Below, piece after piece: positions 8,902 to 16,481 of a stretch of 64,000 nt of DNA. The translations under genes and the position numbers were made by a program. Source of the DNA: an uncultured Rhodobacterales bacterium (GTDB taxonomy: Bacteria > Pseudomonadota > Alphaproteobacteria > Rhodobacterales > Rhodobacteraceae); assembly GCA_903845215.1 (NCBI GenBank), contig CAIMWI010000036.1, positions 1-64,000 on the forward strand, written 5' to 3'. The notes under the pieces are model-generated. The model was given only the letters and a program-made list of their open reading frames with translations, did not search any database and was not told where the DNA came from. Position 1 is the first letter of the stretch; each line of letters begins with the position of its first letter.

Positions 8902-10359
8902 ATGAATGTGATCGATCAATTGAACGTGGAACGTCAGGCAAGAGGCGTGGCCCAAAGCGCGCGGACCGCAAAGCGACAGGCGGTTATTTCAGAACAAGAA
9001 ACACTTGTCGGTCGCGCCTTGGGCTTGGCAGGCGAAATTGACCAGCAAGCCCCGTTGTTGGCGCAGGCGGTGACTTGGGCAGGGGGGCCTTTTGGCGTGG
9101 GTGGCCCGATGGATCGGCCAAGTGCGATGACCCTGCTTGATGCCATCCTTGCCGCCCGCAAGCCAAACACAGCCTCGCCCTCGGGCCAATCGGGCTGGTT
9201 CCCTTTTCTGGATCCGTCATCCTTTCTGGCCCATATCGCACACGAAATAGCCACGCCGATAACAGGCCTTATCGGGCTGGCTGATCTGCTTTGCGACACG
9301 CCCTTGAACGCAGAACAACGGGTTTTTGCAGACACGATCAAATCTGGCGCCACGGCGGCCTTGGCCCTTACCCACGACATTCTAGACTTTGCCAAGATCA
9401 AGGCGCATGGCCTATCTCTTCTGGCACAACCATTTGATCTAGATAATTTAATCCAAGACATTGCCACCCTGATGCAGCCTGTGGCCCGCGCAAAAGCCCT
9501 TTGCCTTCTGGTCGACATTGACCCGCACTTGCCCCGTCATTTCGTCGGAGATCCGATCCGTCTGCGGCAGGTTGTCACCAACCTTGTGGGCAATGCCGTC
9601 AAGTTCACCAAAAGGGGCCATGTGAAGATCTCGGTTGTCGGGCTAGAGGCCGAGGCGGGGGTGCAGCAGGTGCATATCACCGTGGAAGACACAGGCATTG
9701 GCATCGCACCAAACGATCTGGATAAGATTTTTGACCCGTTCCACCAAGCCGCCCCAAACGCGGGCCTTGGCCTTGGCCTTACCCTTGCAAGGCGACTGGT
9801 TGATCAGATGGGTGGGGCGATTTGGGCAGATTCCGAAACAGGCCAAGGATCTCGTTTTGGGATTCGCGTGCCCCTGCCCATTGCGGACACGCCCGTCATG
9901 CAACTGGAAACGTCCGCCCTGCGACAGGAATCAACCCCAAGGCCCATGCGTATTTTGGCGGTCGAAGACAACCGCACCAACCAACTGGTTTTTCAAAAGA
10001 TGGTGCGGGATTTGGCGGTTGATGTGGTTTTTGCCAATACTGGCGGCGAAGCTGTGGAGATCTTTCAAAGCTTTAAACCCGATCTGATTTTCATGGACAT
10101 CGCTATGCCCCAGATGAACGGGTGCCAAGCCACCCAAATCATTCGCCAGATAGAAGCGGGCAGAACGCGTCTGCCCATCATCGCGCTCACCGCTCTATCG
10201 GCCCAAGAAGATCATGCCCCTGTGCTAGCGGCTGGAATGGATCGATGCCTGACCAAACCGCTGCAAAAAGCAGCTCTACGCGCGGTGATGGCAGAGTTTT
10301 GCCCCAAAACGGCCTATGTAATGTCGCCAGCAGCACAGTTGGGAAGGGTTAGCGCCTAG
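8902..10359 (+). CDS. Soluble hybrid histidine kinase with C-terminal receiver domain
   Basis: A 485-residue two-component protein. The first ~105 residues are without a recognisable sensor domain or membrane segment. A HisKA domain follows, with phosphoacceptor His114 in HIAHEIATP, then a HATPase_c domain with N box (TNLVGNAVKF), G1 (DTGIGIAP), F box (IFDPFH) and G2 (GLGLGL) motifs. A receiver domain spans about residues 365-480, with Asp399 in FMDIAMPQMNG and the conserved Lys in CLTKPL. The ATG at 8902 is chosen because upstream sequence adds residues unlike the family; the ribosome binding site is weak. It is divergent from the alpha-2-macroglobulin gene and overlaps the convergent recQ stop by 4 bp. 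No cognate output regulator is adjacent. Confidence 0.9.
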   Translation: MNVIDQLNVERQARGVAQSARTAKRQAVISEQETLVGRALGLAGEIDQQAPLLAQAVTWAGGPFGVGGPMDRPSAMTLLDAILAARKPNTASPSGQSGWFPFLDPSSFLAHIAHEIATPITGLIGLADLLCDTPLNAEQRVFADTIKSGATAALALTHDILDFAKIKAHGLSLLAQPFDLDNLIQDIATLMQPVARAKALCLLVDIDPHLPRHFVGDPIRLRQVVTNLVGNAVKFTKRGHVKISVVGLEAEAGVQQVHITVEDTGIGIAPNDLDKIFDPFHQAAPNAGLGLGLTLARRLVDQMGGAIWADSETGQGSRFGIRVPLPIADTPVMQLETSALRQESTPRPMRILAVEDNRTNQLVFQKMVRDLAVDVVFANTGGEAVEIFQSFKPDLIFMDIAMPQMNGCQATQIIRQIEAGRTRLPIIALTALSAQEDHAPVLAAGMDRCLTKPLQKAALRAVMAEFCPKTAYVMSPAAQLGRVSA

Positions 10360-12407
10360 CCCGCTTGCAAGATTTCCAAAAAGGCCGCGCCGAAGCGTTC
10401 TACCTTTTGTGCGCCCATGCCTTGCACGGCCAGCAGATCTTCAAGGCTGGTCGGGCGACGTTCGGCGATTTGGCGCAGGGTGGACGGATTGCAAGTCAGA
10501 TACTTGCCCGTGCCATCCTCGCCCCGTGACAGGGCCAGTTGCGCCTGCGCCAAGCGATCAAACAAAGGGGCTGCCGCACTGCCAATCAGTTTATGGCGGG
10601 CGGGATGCGCAGTCTCGGGCGGGGCGCCCAAGATCACCTCAAGAAAAGCCCGTCCATAACTTTCCAACTTGCGCGCGCCAATTCCTGTAATGCCTGTCAT
10701 CTGGTCGAGCGTAACCGGGCGCTTTTCGGCCATCTCGATCAGGGTTTTATCTGGAAAGACCACATAGGCCGGCACACCCTGCGCTTGCGCCAAATTGCGG
10801 CGTTTGGCTTTGAGGGCAGTCAACAAAGCCACATCTTCTTCGTCAACCTGACCACGCGCAATGTTACGATCGCCCTTTTGGGTGTTTTCCACCGTATCAG
10901 CGCGCAGCGTGATCGATTGCAGCCCTCGCAAGATCGGCAGCGCAAGATCGGTCATGCGCAACGCGCCAAAGCGTTCGGCATCCGGGCGCACCAGATCGCG
11001 GCCCATCATCTGACGAAACACTGCTGCCCATGCCTGTTTAGAAAGATCCCGCCCCACCGCAAAGGTGGGCAATTGGTCATGGCCACGTTCCAACACTTTG
11101 GGCGTCGCCGTTCCGGTCAAAATGTCAATCAAATGCCCCGCGCCAAAGCTTTCCGCTGTGCGCAGCACCGCCGACAGGGCCTTGCGCACGGCATCCGTGG
11201 CGTCAAAGATCTTGGGCGGACGTTGGCACAGGTCGCAATTTCCGCAAGGCTGAGAGGTTTCGCCAAAATAGTCCAGCAAGACCTGACGGCGGCACTGCAA
11301 CGCCTCGGCCAAGCCCAACAACGCATTCAGGCGCCCGTGGTCAGCGGCTTTGCGTTCGGCAGGGGCAGCCCCTTCATCGATTTGCTGGCGGCGCAGGCGG
11401 ATATCGTCGGGGCCATAAAGGGTTAGCGTATCAGCCGGCGCCCCATCGCGACCCGCGCGGCCGATTTCCTGATAATAGCCTTCGATCGACTTGGGCAGGT
11501 CGGCATGGGCCACCCAGCGAATGTCGGGTTTGTCGATCCCCATGCCAAAGGCCACGGTCGCCACCACAATCAGCCCGTCTTCCTGTTGAAAGCGCAGCTC
11601 CGCCTGCCGGCGCTCTTCCGCTTCCATCCCGGCGTGATAGTGCAAGACAAGATGCCCCGCCGCGCGTAAGGCAAGGGCCAAAACCTCGGTCTTGGCACGG
11701 CTGGAGCAATAGATGATCCCCGACTGCCCCTTGCGCGCCGCCGCATAGTGCAAAATCTGATCGCGCGGGCTGTCTTTGACGGCAAAGGCCAGCCTTATGT
11801 TGGGCCGGTCAAAGCCGCGCAGAAAGGTGACAGGCGGGGTGCCATCAAACAGGCGGGTGGTGATTTCGGCACGGGTTTCGGCATCGGCTGTAGCGGTAAA
11901 GGCGGCCAGTGGTACGCCCAAAGACAGGCGCAAAGCGCCGATGCGCAGGTAATCGGGGCGAAAGTCGTGGCCCCATTGGCTGACACAATGCGCCTCGTCC
12001 ACGGCAATCAGGCTGACGCCGATGCGTTTGAGCATGGGCACGGTGGCAGGGGCCGCCAGCCGCTCAGGGGCAAGGTACAAAAGCTTCAAGCGGCCTTCAT
12101 CAAGGGCTACGAAGACTTCTTCCGTCTCTTCCTCGGTGTTGCCTGATGTTAGGGCACCAGCCTCCACCCCCGCAGCCTTCAATGCCCGCACCTGATCGCG
12201 CATAAGCGCAATAAGCGGCGAGATCACCACCGTCACACCATCGCGGCACAGCGCAGGAAGCTGAAAACACAGCGATTTTCCACCACCTGTTGGCATGATG
12301 GCCAAGGTGTTTTGCCCCGCGATCACCGCTTGAACAATCTCTTCCTGACCGGGGCGAAACCCGGCAAAGCCCCAAACTTGGTGCAGCAATCGGTCCGGAG
12401 AGGTCAT
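10356..12407 (-). CDS. recQ: ATP-dependent DNA helicase RecQ
   Basis: A 683-residue 3'-5' DNA helicase for recombination and repair. It has Walker A (MPTGGGKSLCFQ), a DEAHCVSQWGHDFR motif, the SF2 C-terminal domain, and a zinc-binding/RQC region with the cysteines of CGNCDLC. Two HRDC-like domains then follow, at about residues 533-594 and 618-683; both contain a helical PVTLDQM/PTSLEDL segment followed by GIGARKLESYG or GMGAQKVERFG. Many RecQ proteins have only one HRDC domain. The ATG at 12407 is chosen because the protein then begins in the normal RecQ N-terminus (MTSPDRLL); an upstream TTG would add 15 residues. Confidence 0.95.
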   Translation of the reverse strand: MTSPDRLLHQVWGFAGFRPGQEEIVQAVIAGQNTLAIMPTGGGKSLCFQLPALCRDGVTVVISPLIALMRDQVRALKAAGVEAGALTSGNTEEETEEVFVALDEGRLKLLYLAPERLAAPATVPMLKRIGVSLIAVDEAHCVSQWGHDFRPDYLRIGALRLSLGVPLAAFTATADAETRAEITTRLFDGTPPVTFLRGFDRPNIRLAFAVKDSPRDQILHYAAARKGQSGIIYCSSRAKTEVLALALRAAGHLVLHYHAGMEAEERRQAELRFQQEDGLIVVATVAFGMGIDKPDIRWVAHADLPKSIEGYYQEIGRAGRDGAPADTLTLYGPDDIRLRRQQIDEGAAPAERKAADHGRLNALLGLAEALQCRRQVLLDYFGETSQPCGNCDLCQRPPKIFDATDAVRKALSAVLRTAESFGAGHLIDILTGTATPKVLERGHDQLPTFAVGRDLSKQAWAAVFRQMMGRDLVRPDAERFGALRMTDLALPILRGLQSITLRADTVENTQKGDRNIARGQVDEEDVALLTALKAKRRNLAQAQGVPAYVVFPDKTLIEMAEKRPVTLDQMTGITGIGARKLESYGRAFLEVILGAPPETAHPARHKLIGSAAAPLFDRLAQAQLALSRGEDGTGKYLTCNPSTLRQIAERRPTSLEDLLAVQGMGAQKVERFGAAFLEILQAG

Positions 12408-12465
12408 GGGATCAATAAACACCAGGGCATTTTGCCCCAGTTCGGTGAACAAGGGATTAAGCGCA

Positions 12466-12744
12466 TCAATACATGTTGTTGCGGATCAGCACTTCGATCG
12501 CATAAACGCCAAACAACACGATCAAAGGCGCGAAATCGATCCCGCCCGAGATGGGAATCATCTGACGGATGCGCGAATAAAGCGGGTTAAGCGTGCTGTT
12601 CAACCCGTACCAAATCTGGGCCACCACCTGTTGGCGCAGGTTAAGAACCTGAAAATTGATCAACCAGCTCATGATGACATGAACCAAAACGATCCAACGC
12701 AGGATCTGGACAGCAACAAGCAAAATTTGCAAAAGCGAGGTCAT
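12466..12744 (-). CDS. YggT family membrane protein
   Basis: A 92-residue inner-membrane protein with two hydrophobic segments (about residues 5-28 and 68-86) flanking a conserved central stretch containing LNPLYSRIRQMIP, which is diagnostic of the YggT family (Pfam YGGT). YggT proteins are linked to cell division, osmotic stress or membrane organisation, but no biochemical activity is established. It lies 58 bp upstream of recQ on the same strand and may be transcribed with it. Confidence 0.88.
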   Translation of the reverse strand: MTSLLQILLVAVQILRWIVLVHVIMSWLINFQVLNLRQQVVAQIWYGLNSTLNPLYSRIRQMIPISGGIDFAPLIVLFGVYAIEVLIRNNMY

Positions 12745-12863
12745 GAGGCACCCATTGAACGACGCGCCTTAGGTAGCGCGCATAGGCCCAAAGCGCAATC
12801 GCTTCTGCCACCCTTGCGCAAATCTGCCGCTTCAGGCTTGATCGGGCAAAACAAGGGGCGCAC

Positions 12864-14219
12864 ATGGCCAGCAAACGCATCTGGGGTTGGTACTTCTTTG
12901 ACTGGGCCAGCCAGCCGTTCAGCACCTTGCTGCTGACCTTCACCTTTGGCCCCTACTTTTCCGAAGTGGCCAGTGCAAAGTTTTTGGGTGAGGGGATGGA
13001 TCAGGTCGCCGCCAATGCCGCCGCCCAAACCTATTGGACGACGGGGCAAACGATTGTGGGCCTTCTTATCGCCTGCCTTGCGCCGATCTTGGGGGCCGTG
13101 GCCGATGGGTCAGGGCGCAGGATGCCGTGGATCTGGGCCTTTTCGACTTTGTATGTCTTGGGATCATGGGCGCTGTGGTTTTTATCGCCCGTGCAGCCTG
13201 ATCTGTTTATGGCCTTGGTCTGGTTCGGCCTTGGCCTGATCGGGATGGAGTTTGCGACGATCTTCACCAATTCGCTGATGCCCGATCTGACGGGCGACGC
13301 CGATATGGGCAAAGTGTCGGGCGCAGGGTCGGCATGGGGCTATCTGGGCGGGATCGTGGCGCTGATCTTGATGCTGACGCTGTTCAACGAAAACGGAGCG
13401 ACGGGAACAACCCTGATCGGCATTCCCCCGATCTTGGGGCTAGACGCGGCCCTGCGCGAAGGCACGCGCGCTGTAGGGCCCTTTACGGCCATTTGGTATG
13501 TGATCTTCATGGTGCCCTTCTTTTTATGGGTGCGCGAGGGCCACAGGCGCAAACCGGTCGGTTTGGGTAAATCGCTGCGCGATCTGTGGGGGCTGGTCTT
13601 GTCACTGCGCGAAAGGCAAAGTTTGGGGGCGCATTTGCTGTCGTCGATGCTGTACCGTGACGCGTTGAACGCGCTGTATGGCATAGGGGGAATCTATGCT
13701 TCGGCTGTGCTGGGGTGGTCGATCACGCAGATTGGCATCTTTGGGATTATTGCTGCGATTTCAGCGGCGTTCTTTACTTGGGTCGGTGGCCTTGCTGATT
13801 CGGCACGGGGGCCAAAGCCTGTGATCGTGGTGTCGATGTGGGTGCTGATCGGCGTTTGCCTTGTGGTGGCGGGTATGTCGCGCGAGGCGTTTTTCGGCCT
13901 GCCTTTGGCGGCAGGGTCACTCCTGCCCGATATCGTGTTTTACCTGTGTGGCTGCGCTATCGGTGCGGCGGGCGGCACGTTGCAGGCGGCAAGCCGCACG
14001 ATGATGGTGTTTCACACCACCCCCGACCGCGCAACCGAGGCGTTTGGCCTTTATGCCCTATCGGGCAGGGCCACGACCTATCTAGGCACGATGGGGATTG
14101 CACTGTTCACCCTGATCACCGGATCGCAGCGCCTTGGCATCGCCATCCCGCTGATCGCGCTGTTTATTCTGGGCATGGTCTTTCTAGCATGGGTTAAACC
14201 GATGGGAGAACGGTCTTGA
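12864..14219 (+). CDS. MFS transporter, UMF1/Atg22-like family
   Basis: A 451-residue polytopic membrane protein beginning with the Atg22/UMF1 signature WGWYFFDWASQPF. About twelve hydrophobic segments are visible. Relatives in yeast export amino acids from the vacuole; bacterial members are uncharacterised transporters, so the substrate is unknown. AAGGGG lies 5 nt before the ATG. The stop TGA overlaps the TTG start of mepA (TTGA at 14216-14219), so the two genes form a coupled pair. Confidence 0.85.
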   Translation: MASKRIWGWYFFDWASQPFSTLLLTFTFGPYFSEVASAKFLGEGMDQVAANAAAQTYWTTGQTIVGLLIACLAPILGAVADGSGRRMPWIWAFSTLYVLGSWALWFLSPVQPDLFMALVWFGLGLIGMEFATIFTNSLMPDLTGDADMGKVSGAGSAWGYLGGIVALILMLTLFNENGATGTTLIGIPPILGLDAALREGTRAVGPFTAIWYVIFMVPFFLWVREGHRRKPVGLGKSLRDLWGLVLSLRERQSLGAHLLSSMLYRDALNALYGIGGIYASAVLGWSITQIGIFGIIAAISAAFFTWVGGLADSARGPKPVIVVSMWVLIGVCLVVAGMSREAFFGLPLAAGSLLPDIVFYLCGCAIGAAGGTLQAASRTMMVFHTTPDRATEAFGLYALSGRATTYLGTMGIALFTLITGSQRLGIAIPLIALFILGMVFLAWVKPMGERS

Positions 14220-15091
14220 AACGTCTGATCCTTTTGGCGCTTTTGGCGCTGGCCCAACCCGCCACAAGTGAAACGCTGGCCGCCAAGCTTTTTGCGGCGA
14301 AGACCCAGCCCACCTCTGGCCCCGCAGAGCCGATCGGTACTTATGCGCGCGGCTGTGCGGCAGGCAATGTCGAACTGCCGCAAACGGGGCCGAATTGGCA
14401 GGCCATGCGCCTGAACCGCAATCGAAACTGGGGCAATCCGGTGCTGGTGGCCTATTTGGAAGACCTGAGCCAAGCGGTCACAGCCTTTGGCTGGAAGGGG
14501 CTTTATATCGGCGATCTGGGCAATCCGCGCGGCGGGCCGATGATTTCAGGCCACGCCAGCCACCAGATGGGGCTGGACGCTGATGTGTGGTTTTTGCCCC
14601 CGACACGGTTGGATTTGACAGCGCAAGAGCGCGAAAAGCTGGGCGCGATTTCCATCCGCAGCGAAGATCAAAAATCGGTCAACGAAAACTGGAACGATAG
14701 CTACCGCGATGTGCTGAAAACTGCTGCATCCGACCCGCGCGTGGACCGCATCTTTGTGGCGGCCGCCATCAAGCTGGAATTGTGCAAAACAGCAACGCCA
14801 GCAGACACTCTTTGGCTGCAACGCATCCGGCCAGAGGCAAACCACCAAGACCATTTCCATGTGCGCCTGAAATGCCCCGCCGGATCAGACCTGTGCCAAA
14901 CCCAAAAACCCAGCGTGTCTGATCTGTCCAAGGGCGGCAGCGGGTGTGATGAGACGTTGGATTATTGGGTATCGAATGCCTATTTGCATCCCAAACCCAA
15001 CCCAAACCCGCCGCCGCGCAAAAAGGGGCCGAAAGAGTTTACCATGGCCGACCTGCCCGCCCAATGCGCCGCCGTTTTAAAGGCCAAGTGA
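14216..15091 (+). CDS. mepA: Penicillin-insensitive murein endopeptidase MepA
   Basis: A 291-residue periplasmic LAS-type metallo-endopeptidase (peptidase family M74) that cleaves D-Ala-mDAP crosslinks in peptidoglycan. A signal peptide covers about residues 1-19. The zinc-binding motifs are visible: SGHASHQMGLDAD with His and Asp ligands, and HQDHFHVRL with the second His pair. The start is a TTG at 14216, supported by GGGAGA 6 nt upstream; no better ATG is in frame before the signal peptide. The length is close to E. coli MepA. It is translationally coupled to the MFS gene and ends in front of a strong hairpin. Confidence 0.93.
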   Translation: MKRLILLALLALAQPATSETLAAKLFAAKTQPTSGPAEPIGTYARGCAAGNVELPQTGPNWQAMRLNRNRNWGNPVLVAYLEDLSQAVTAFGWKGLYIGDLGNPRGGPMISGHASHQMGLDADVWFLPPTRLDLTAQEREKLGAISIRSEDQKSVNENWNDSYRDVLKTAASDPRVDRIFVAAAIKLELCKTATPADTLWLQRIRPEANHQDHFHVRLKCPAGSDLCQTQKPSVSDLSKGGSGCDETLDYWVSNAYLHPKPNPNPPPRKKGPKEFTMADLPAQCAAVLKAK

Positions 15092-15092
15092 C

Positions 15093-15130
15093 GCAAGGCA
15101 GCGCCCGTTGACAAACGGGCGCTGCCTTGC
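15093..15130 (+). terminator. 17-bp perfect hairpin after mepA
   Basis: The arms GCAAGGCAGCGCCCGTT and AACGGGCGCTGCCTTGC pair perfectly around a GACA loop, starting one base after the mepA stop. No U-tract follows (the next bases are CAAAAGCC), so it may stop or slow polymerase, or protect the mepA mRNA 3' end, rather than act as a classical intrinsic terminator. Confidence 0.6.
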
Positions 15131-15156
15131 CAAAAGCCGCCGTCCTCATGGGGAGG

Positions 15157-15187
15157 ACCAAGTCTCCGCGACCTTGTAAAAAACGGA
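15157..15187 (+). promoter_or_regulatory. Candidate preQ1-I riboswitch before the queuosine-precursor transporter
   Basis: The fold matches the small H-type pseudoknot of class-I preQ1 aptamers. P1 is CAAG (15159-15162) with CTTG (15173-15176). The loop carries TCCG (15165-15168), which can pair with CGGA (15184-15187). C15172 lies just 5' of the P1 3' strand, the position that recognises preQ1. An A6 tract preceded by U and followed by C (15177-15184) matches the family's conserved tail. CGGA also contains the GGA of the ribosome binding site, 7 nt before the ATG, so ligand binding would hide it. The gene controlled is a known preQ1-riboswitch target class. P1 is only 4 bp, which lowers certainty. 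Confidence 0.6.
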
Positions 15188-15194
15188 ATGGATC

Positions 15195-15815
15195 ATGAAA
15201 AACCTTCTTCCCGGCATCCTTGCCATGGCCGCCATTGTTGTGGCCTCTAACATTCTGGTGCAGCACCAGTTCGGCGCCTTTCTGACCTACGGGGCCTTTA
15301 CCTATCCGCTGTCTTTTCTGGTCAATGACATCACCAACCGATTGCAGGGCGTTCAAGCCGCGCGGCGCGTGGTCTTGGCGGGGTTCGTGGCGGGTTTGGC
15401 CTGCTCGTTCGTTGGCACGCAACTGCACAACGAATTCGGCCCCCTTGTCACACTGCGCGTGGCGCTGGGGTCCGGCACGGCCTTTTTGGTCGGCCAGTTG
15501 CTGGACGTGACGATCTTTGACCGCCTGCGCCGCGCCGCATGGTGGCGGGCACCGCTGATCTCGACCCTATTGGGGTCAACGATTGACAGCGTGATCTTCT
15601 TCACCATCGCCTTTGCCGCCAGCCTGACCTTTGTGGAACCTTGGAACGATGTGTCTTGGGCCGCCGTCTCGGGCCCCCTGTTGGGCAGCGGGCCAGAGGT
15701 TCCCCTGTGGGTTTCCCTCGCCACAGCCGACTGGTGCGTAAAATTTGGGATTGCTTTGTTCGGCCTTTTGCCGTTTCGCCTGATTGTTGCGAAATTTAGC
15801 ATAAGGGTAGCGTAA
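15195..15815 (+). CDS. Queuosine precursor transporter (VUT/YhhQ family)
   Basis: A 206-residue inner-membrane protein with about six hydrophobic segments and the family hallmarks LSFLVNDITNR near the N-terminus and TLLGSTIDSVIFF in the middle. VUT/YhhQ (COG1738) proteins import preQ0/preQ1 for synthesis of queuosine in tRNA anticodons. The ATG at 15195 is preceded by GGA in an A-rich context that forms part of a probable preQ1-I riboswitch, giving a direct regulatory link to the substrate. The upstream neighbour mepA is functionally unrelated and separated by a strong hairpin. Confidence 0.88.
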   Translation: MKNLLPGILAMAAIVVASNILVQHQFGAFLTYGAFTYPLSFLVNDITNRLQGVQAARRVVLAGFVAGLACSFVGTQLHNEFGPLVTLRVALGSGTAFLVGQLLDVTIFDRLRRAAWWRAPLISTLLGSTIDSVIFFTIAFAASLTFVEPWNDVSWAAVSGPLLGSGPEVPLWVSLATADWCVKFGIALFGLLPFRLIVAKFSIRVA

Positions 15816-15821
15816 AAGGTT

Positions 15822-15854
15822 TTGACAAATACAAAATATGTGCCAACTTACTCT
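15822..15854 (+). promoter_or_regulatory. Probable sigma70-type promoter for the arfB leader RNA
   Basis: A perfect -35 hexamer TTGACA lies at 15822-15827 in an AT-rich patch unlike the surrounding GC-rich DNA. The -10 is less clear: AACTTA with a 17-bp spacer, or TACTCT with a longer one. Transcription would begin around 15857, about 30 nt upstream of the leader ORF. Confidence 0.5.
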
Positions 15855-15870
15855 TATCGATAACCAATTC

Positions 15871-15886
15871 GAAAGGAGGTGATCCA
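15871..15886 (+). promoter_or_regulatory. 16-nt perfect Shine-Dalgarno sequence
   Basis: GAAAGGAGGTGATCCA is fully complementary to the conserved 3' end of bacterial 16S rRNA (UGGAUCACCUCCUUUC). Ordinary genes in this window use 4-6 nt matches. The GGAGG core is 7 nt from the GTG start of the leader ORF, which is ideal spacing. Confidence 0.85.
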
Positions 15887-15943
15887 GTGTCTAGAGTGAT
15901 ATTGGAGAGAGGTGTCGGGACAGCCGGAGGGTTCGTTTTCTAA
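15887..15943 (+). CDS. 18-residue leader peptide upstream of arfB
   Basis: A GTG-initiated ORF of 18 codons ending in TAA, encoding MSRVILERGVGTAGGFVF. The support for translation is the full-length anti-SD match directly in front of it. The peptide is too short to be a folded enzyme and matches no family I recognise. It is followed by about 70 nt of structured RNA and a terminator before arfB. It may be a regulatory upstream ORF whose translation decides terminator folding, or a small protein in its own right. No run of regulatory codons for one amino acid is present, although Gly and Val are frequent. Confidence 0.5.
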   Translation: MSRVILERGVGTAGGFVF

Positions 15944-16016
15944 GGGCAGCCCCTTGGTAAGACGGCCACAGGTTGGATGGATGCCCTAACTGGCCCATCT
16001 CCTTGGAACTCGGGAA

Positions 16017-16046
16017 GGGTCACCGCTTAGGTGGCCCTTTCTCTTA
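16017..16046 (+). terminator. Intrinsic terminator between leader ORF and arfB
   Basis: GGGTCACC and GGTGGCCC (one G-U pair) form an 8-bp stem around GCTTA, followed by TTTCTCTT. It ends 12 nt before the arfB ATG, so it either ends a separate small transcript or attenuates arfB. Confidence 0.7.
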
Positions 16047-16058
16047 TGGCGAAACACT

Positions 16059-16481
16059 ATGTTGCACATCACCGACACGATTCAGATCGCCGATTGGGAA
16101 TTGAGCGAACAGTTCGTCCGGGCCTCTGGCCCCGGGGGGCAGAATGTGAATAAGGTTTCCACCGCTGTCGAGCTGCGCTTTGAAGCTGAACGCTCGCCGC
16201 ATCTGACGCCTGCCGTGAAAGCCCGCCTGAAACGTCTGGCGGGGCGGCGGTGGACGCTGGAAGGCGCGATTGTCATTCAAGCTGAAGAAACCCGCAGTCA
16301 GGCGCAAAACCGCGAATTGGCCCGCGAACGGCTGGTCGAGATGATCCGCCAAGCCCTGATCGCCCCCAAGCGGCGGCTGGCAACCAAGCCCACCTATGGC
16401 AGCATCCAGCGCAGGTTGGTGGCCAAAAAGGTGCGCAGTGCCGTCAAAGACGGCCGACAAACCCCTGAAGAAGACGATTGA
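16059..16481 (+). CDS. arfB: Alternative ribosome-rescue factor B (peptidyl-tRNA hydrolase ArfB)
   Basis: A 140-residue release-factor-like protein that frees ribosomes stalled at the end of broken mRNAs by hydrolysing peptidyl-tRNA. The GGQ motif is at residues 26-28 (SGPGGQNVNK), followed by the STAVELRF segment of the family. A basic C-terminal tail (PKRRLATKP...RRLVAKKVRSAVK) is the part that enters the empty mRNA channel in known ArfB structures. The length equals E. coli ArfB/YaeJ. The ATG at 16059 has only a weak ribosome binding site, in contrast to the very strong one of the leader ORF 170 nt upstream. Its stop directly abuts the stop of convergent pncB. Confidence 0.95.
   Translation: MLHITDTIQIADWELSEQFVRASGPGGQNVNKVSTAVELRFEAERSPHLTPAVKARLKRLAGRRWTLEGAIVIQAEETRSQAQNRELARERLVEMIRQALIAPKRRLATKPTYGSIQRRLVAKKVRSAVKDGRQTPEEDD

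Larger units (their letters stand above)
15857..16046 (+). ncRNA. Structured leader RNA or small RNA upstream of arfB
   Basis: A roughly 190-nt transcript is inferred between a TTGACA promoter and an intrinsic terminator. It contains a 16-nt perfect Shine-Dalgarno sequence, an 18-codon ORF and a GC-rich segment with several possible helices. GGCCAC (15964-15969) is complementary to GTGGCC (16031-16036) in the 3' arm of the terminator, so an antiterminator pairing is possible. It could be a cis attenuator of arfB or a free small mRNA. I do not recognise it as a known RNA family. Confidence 0.4.
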
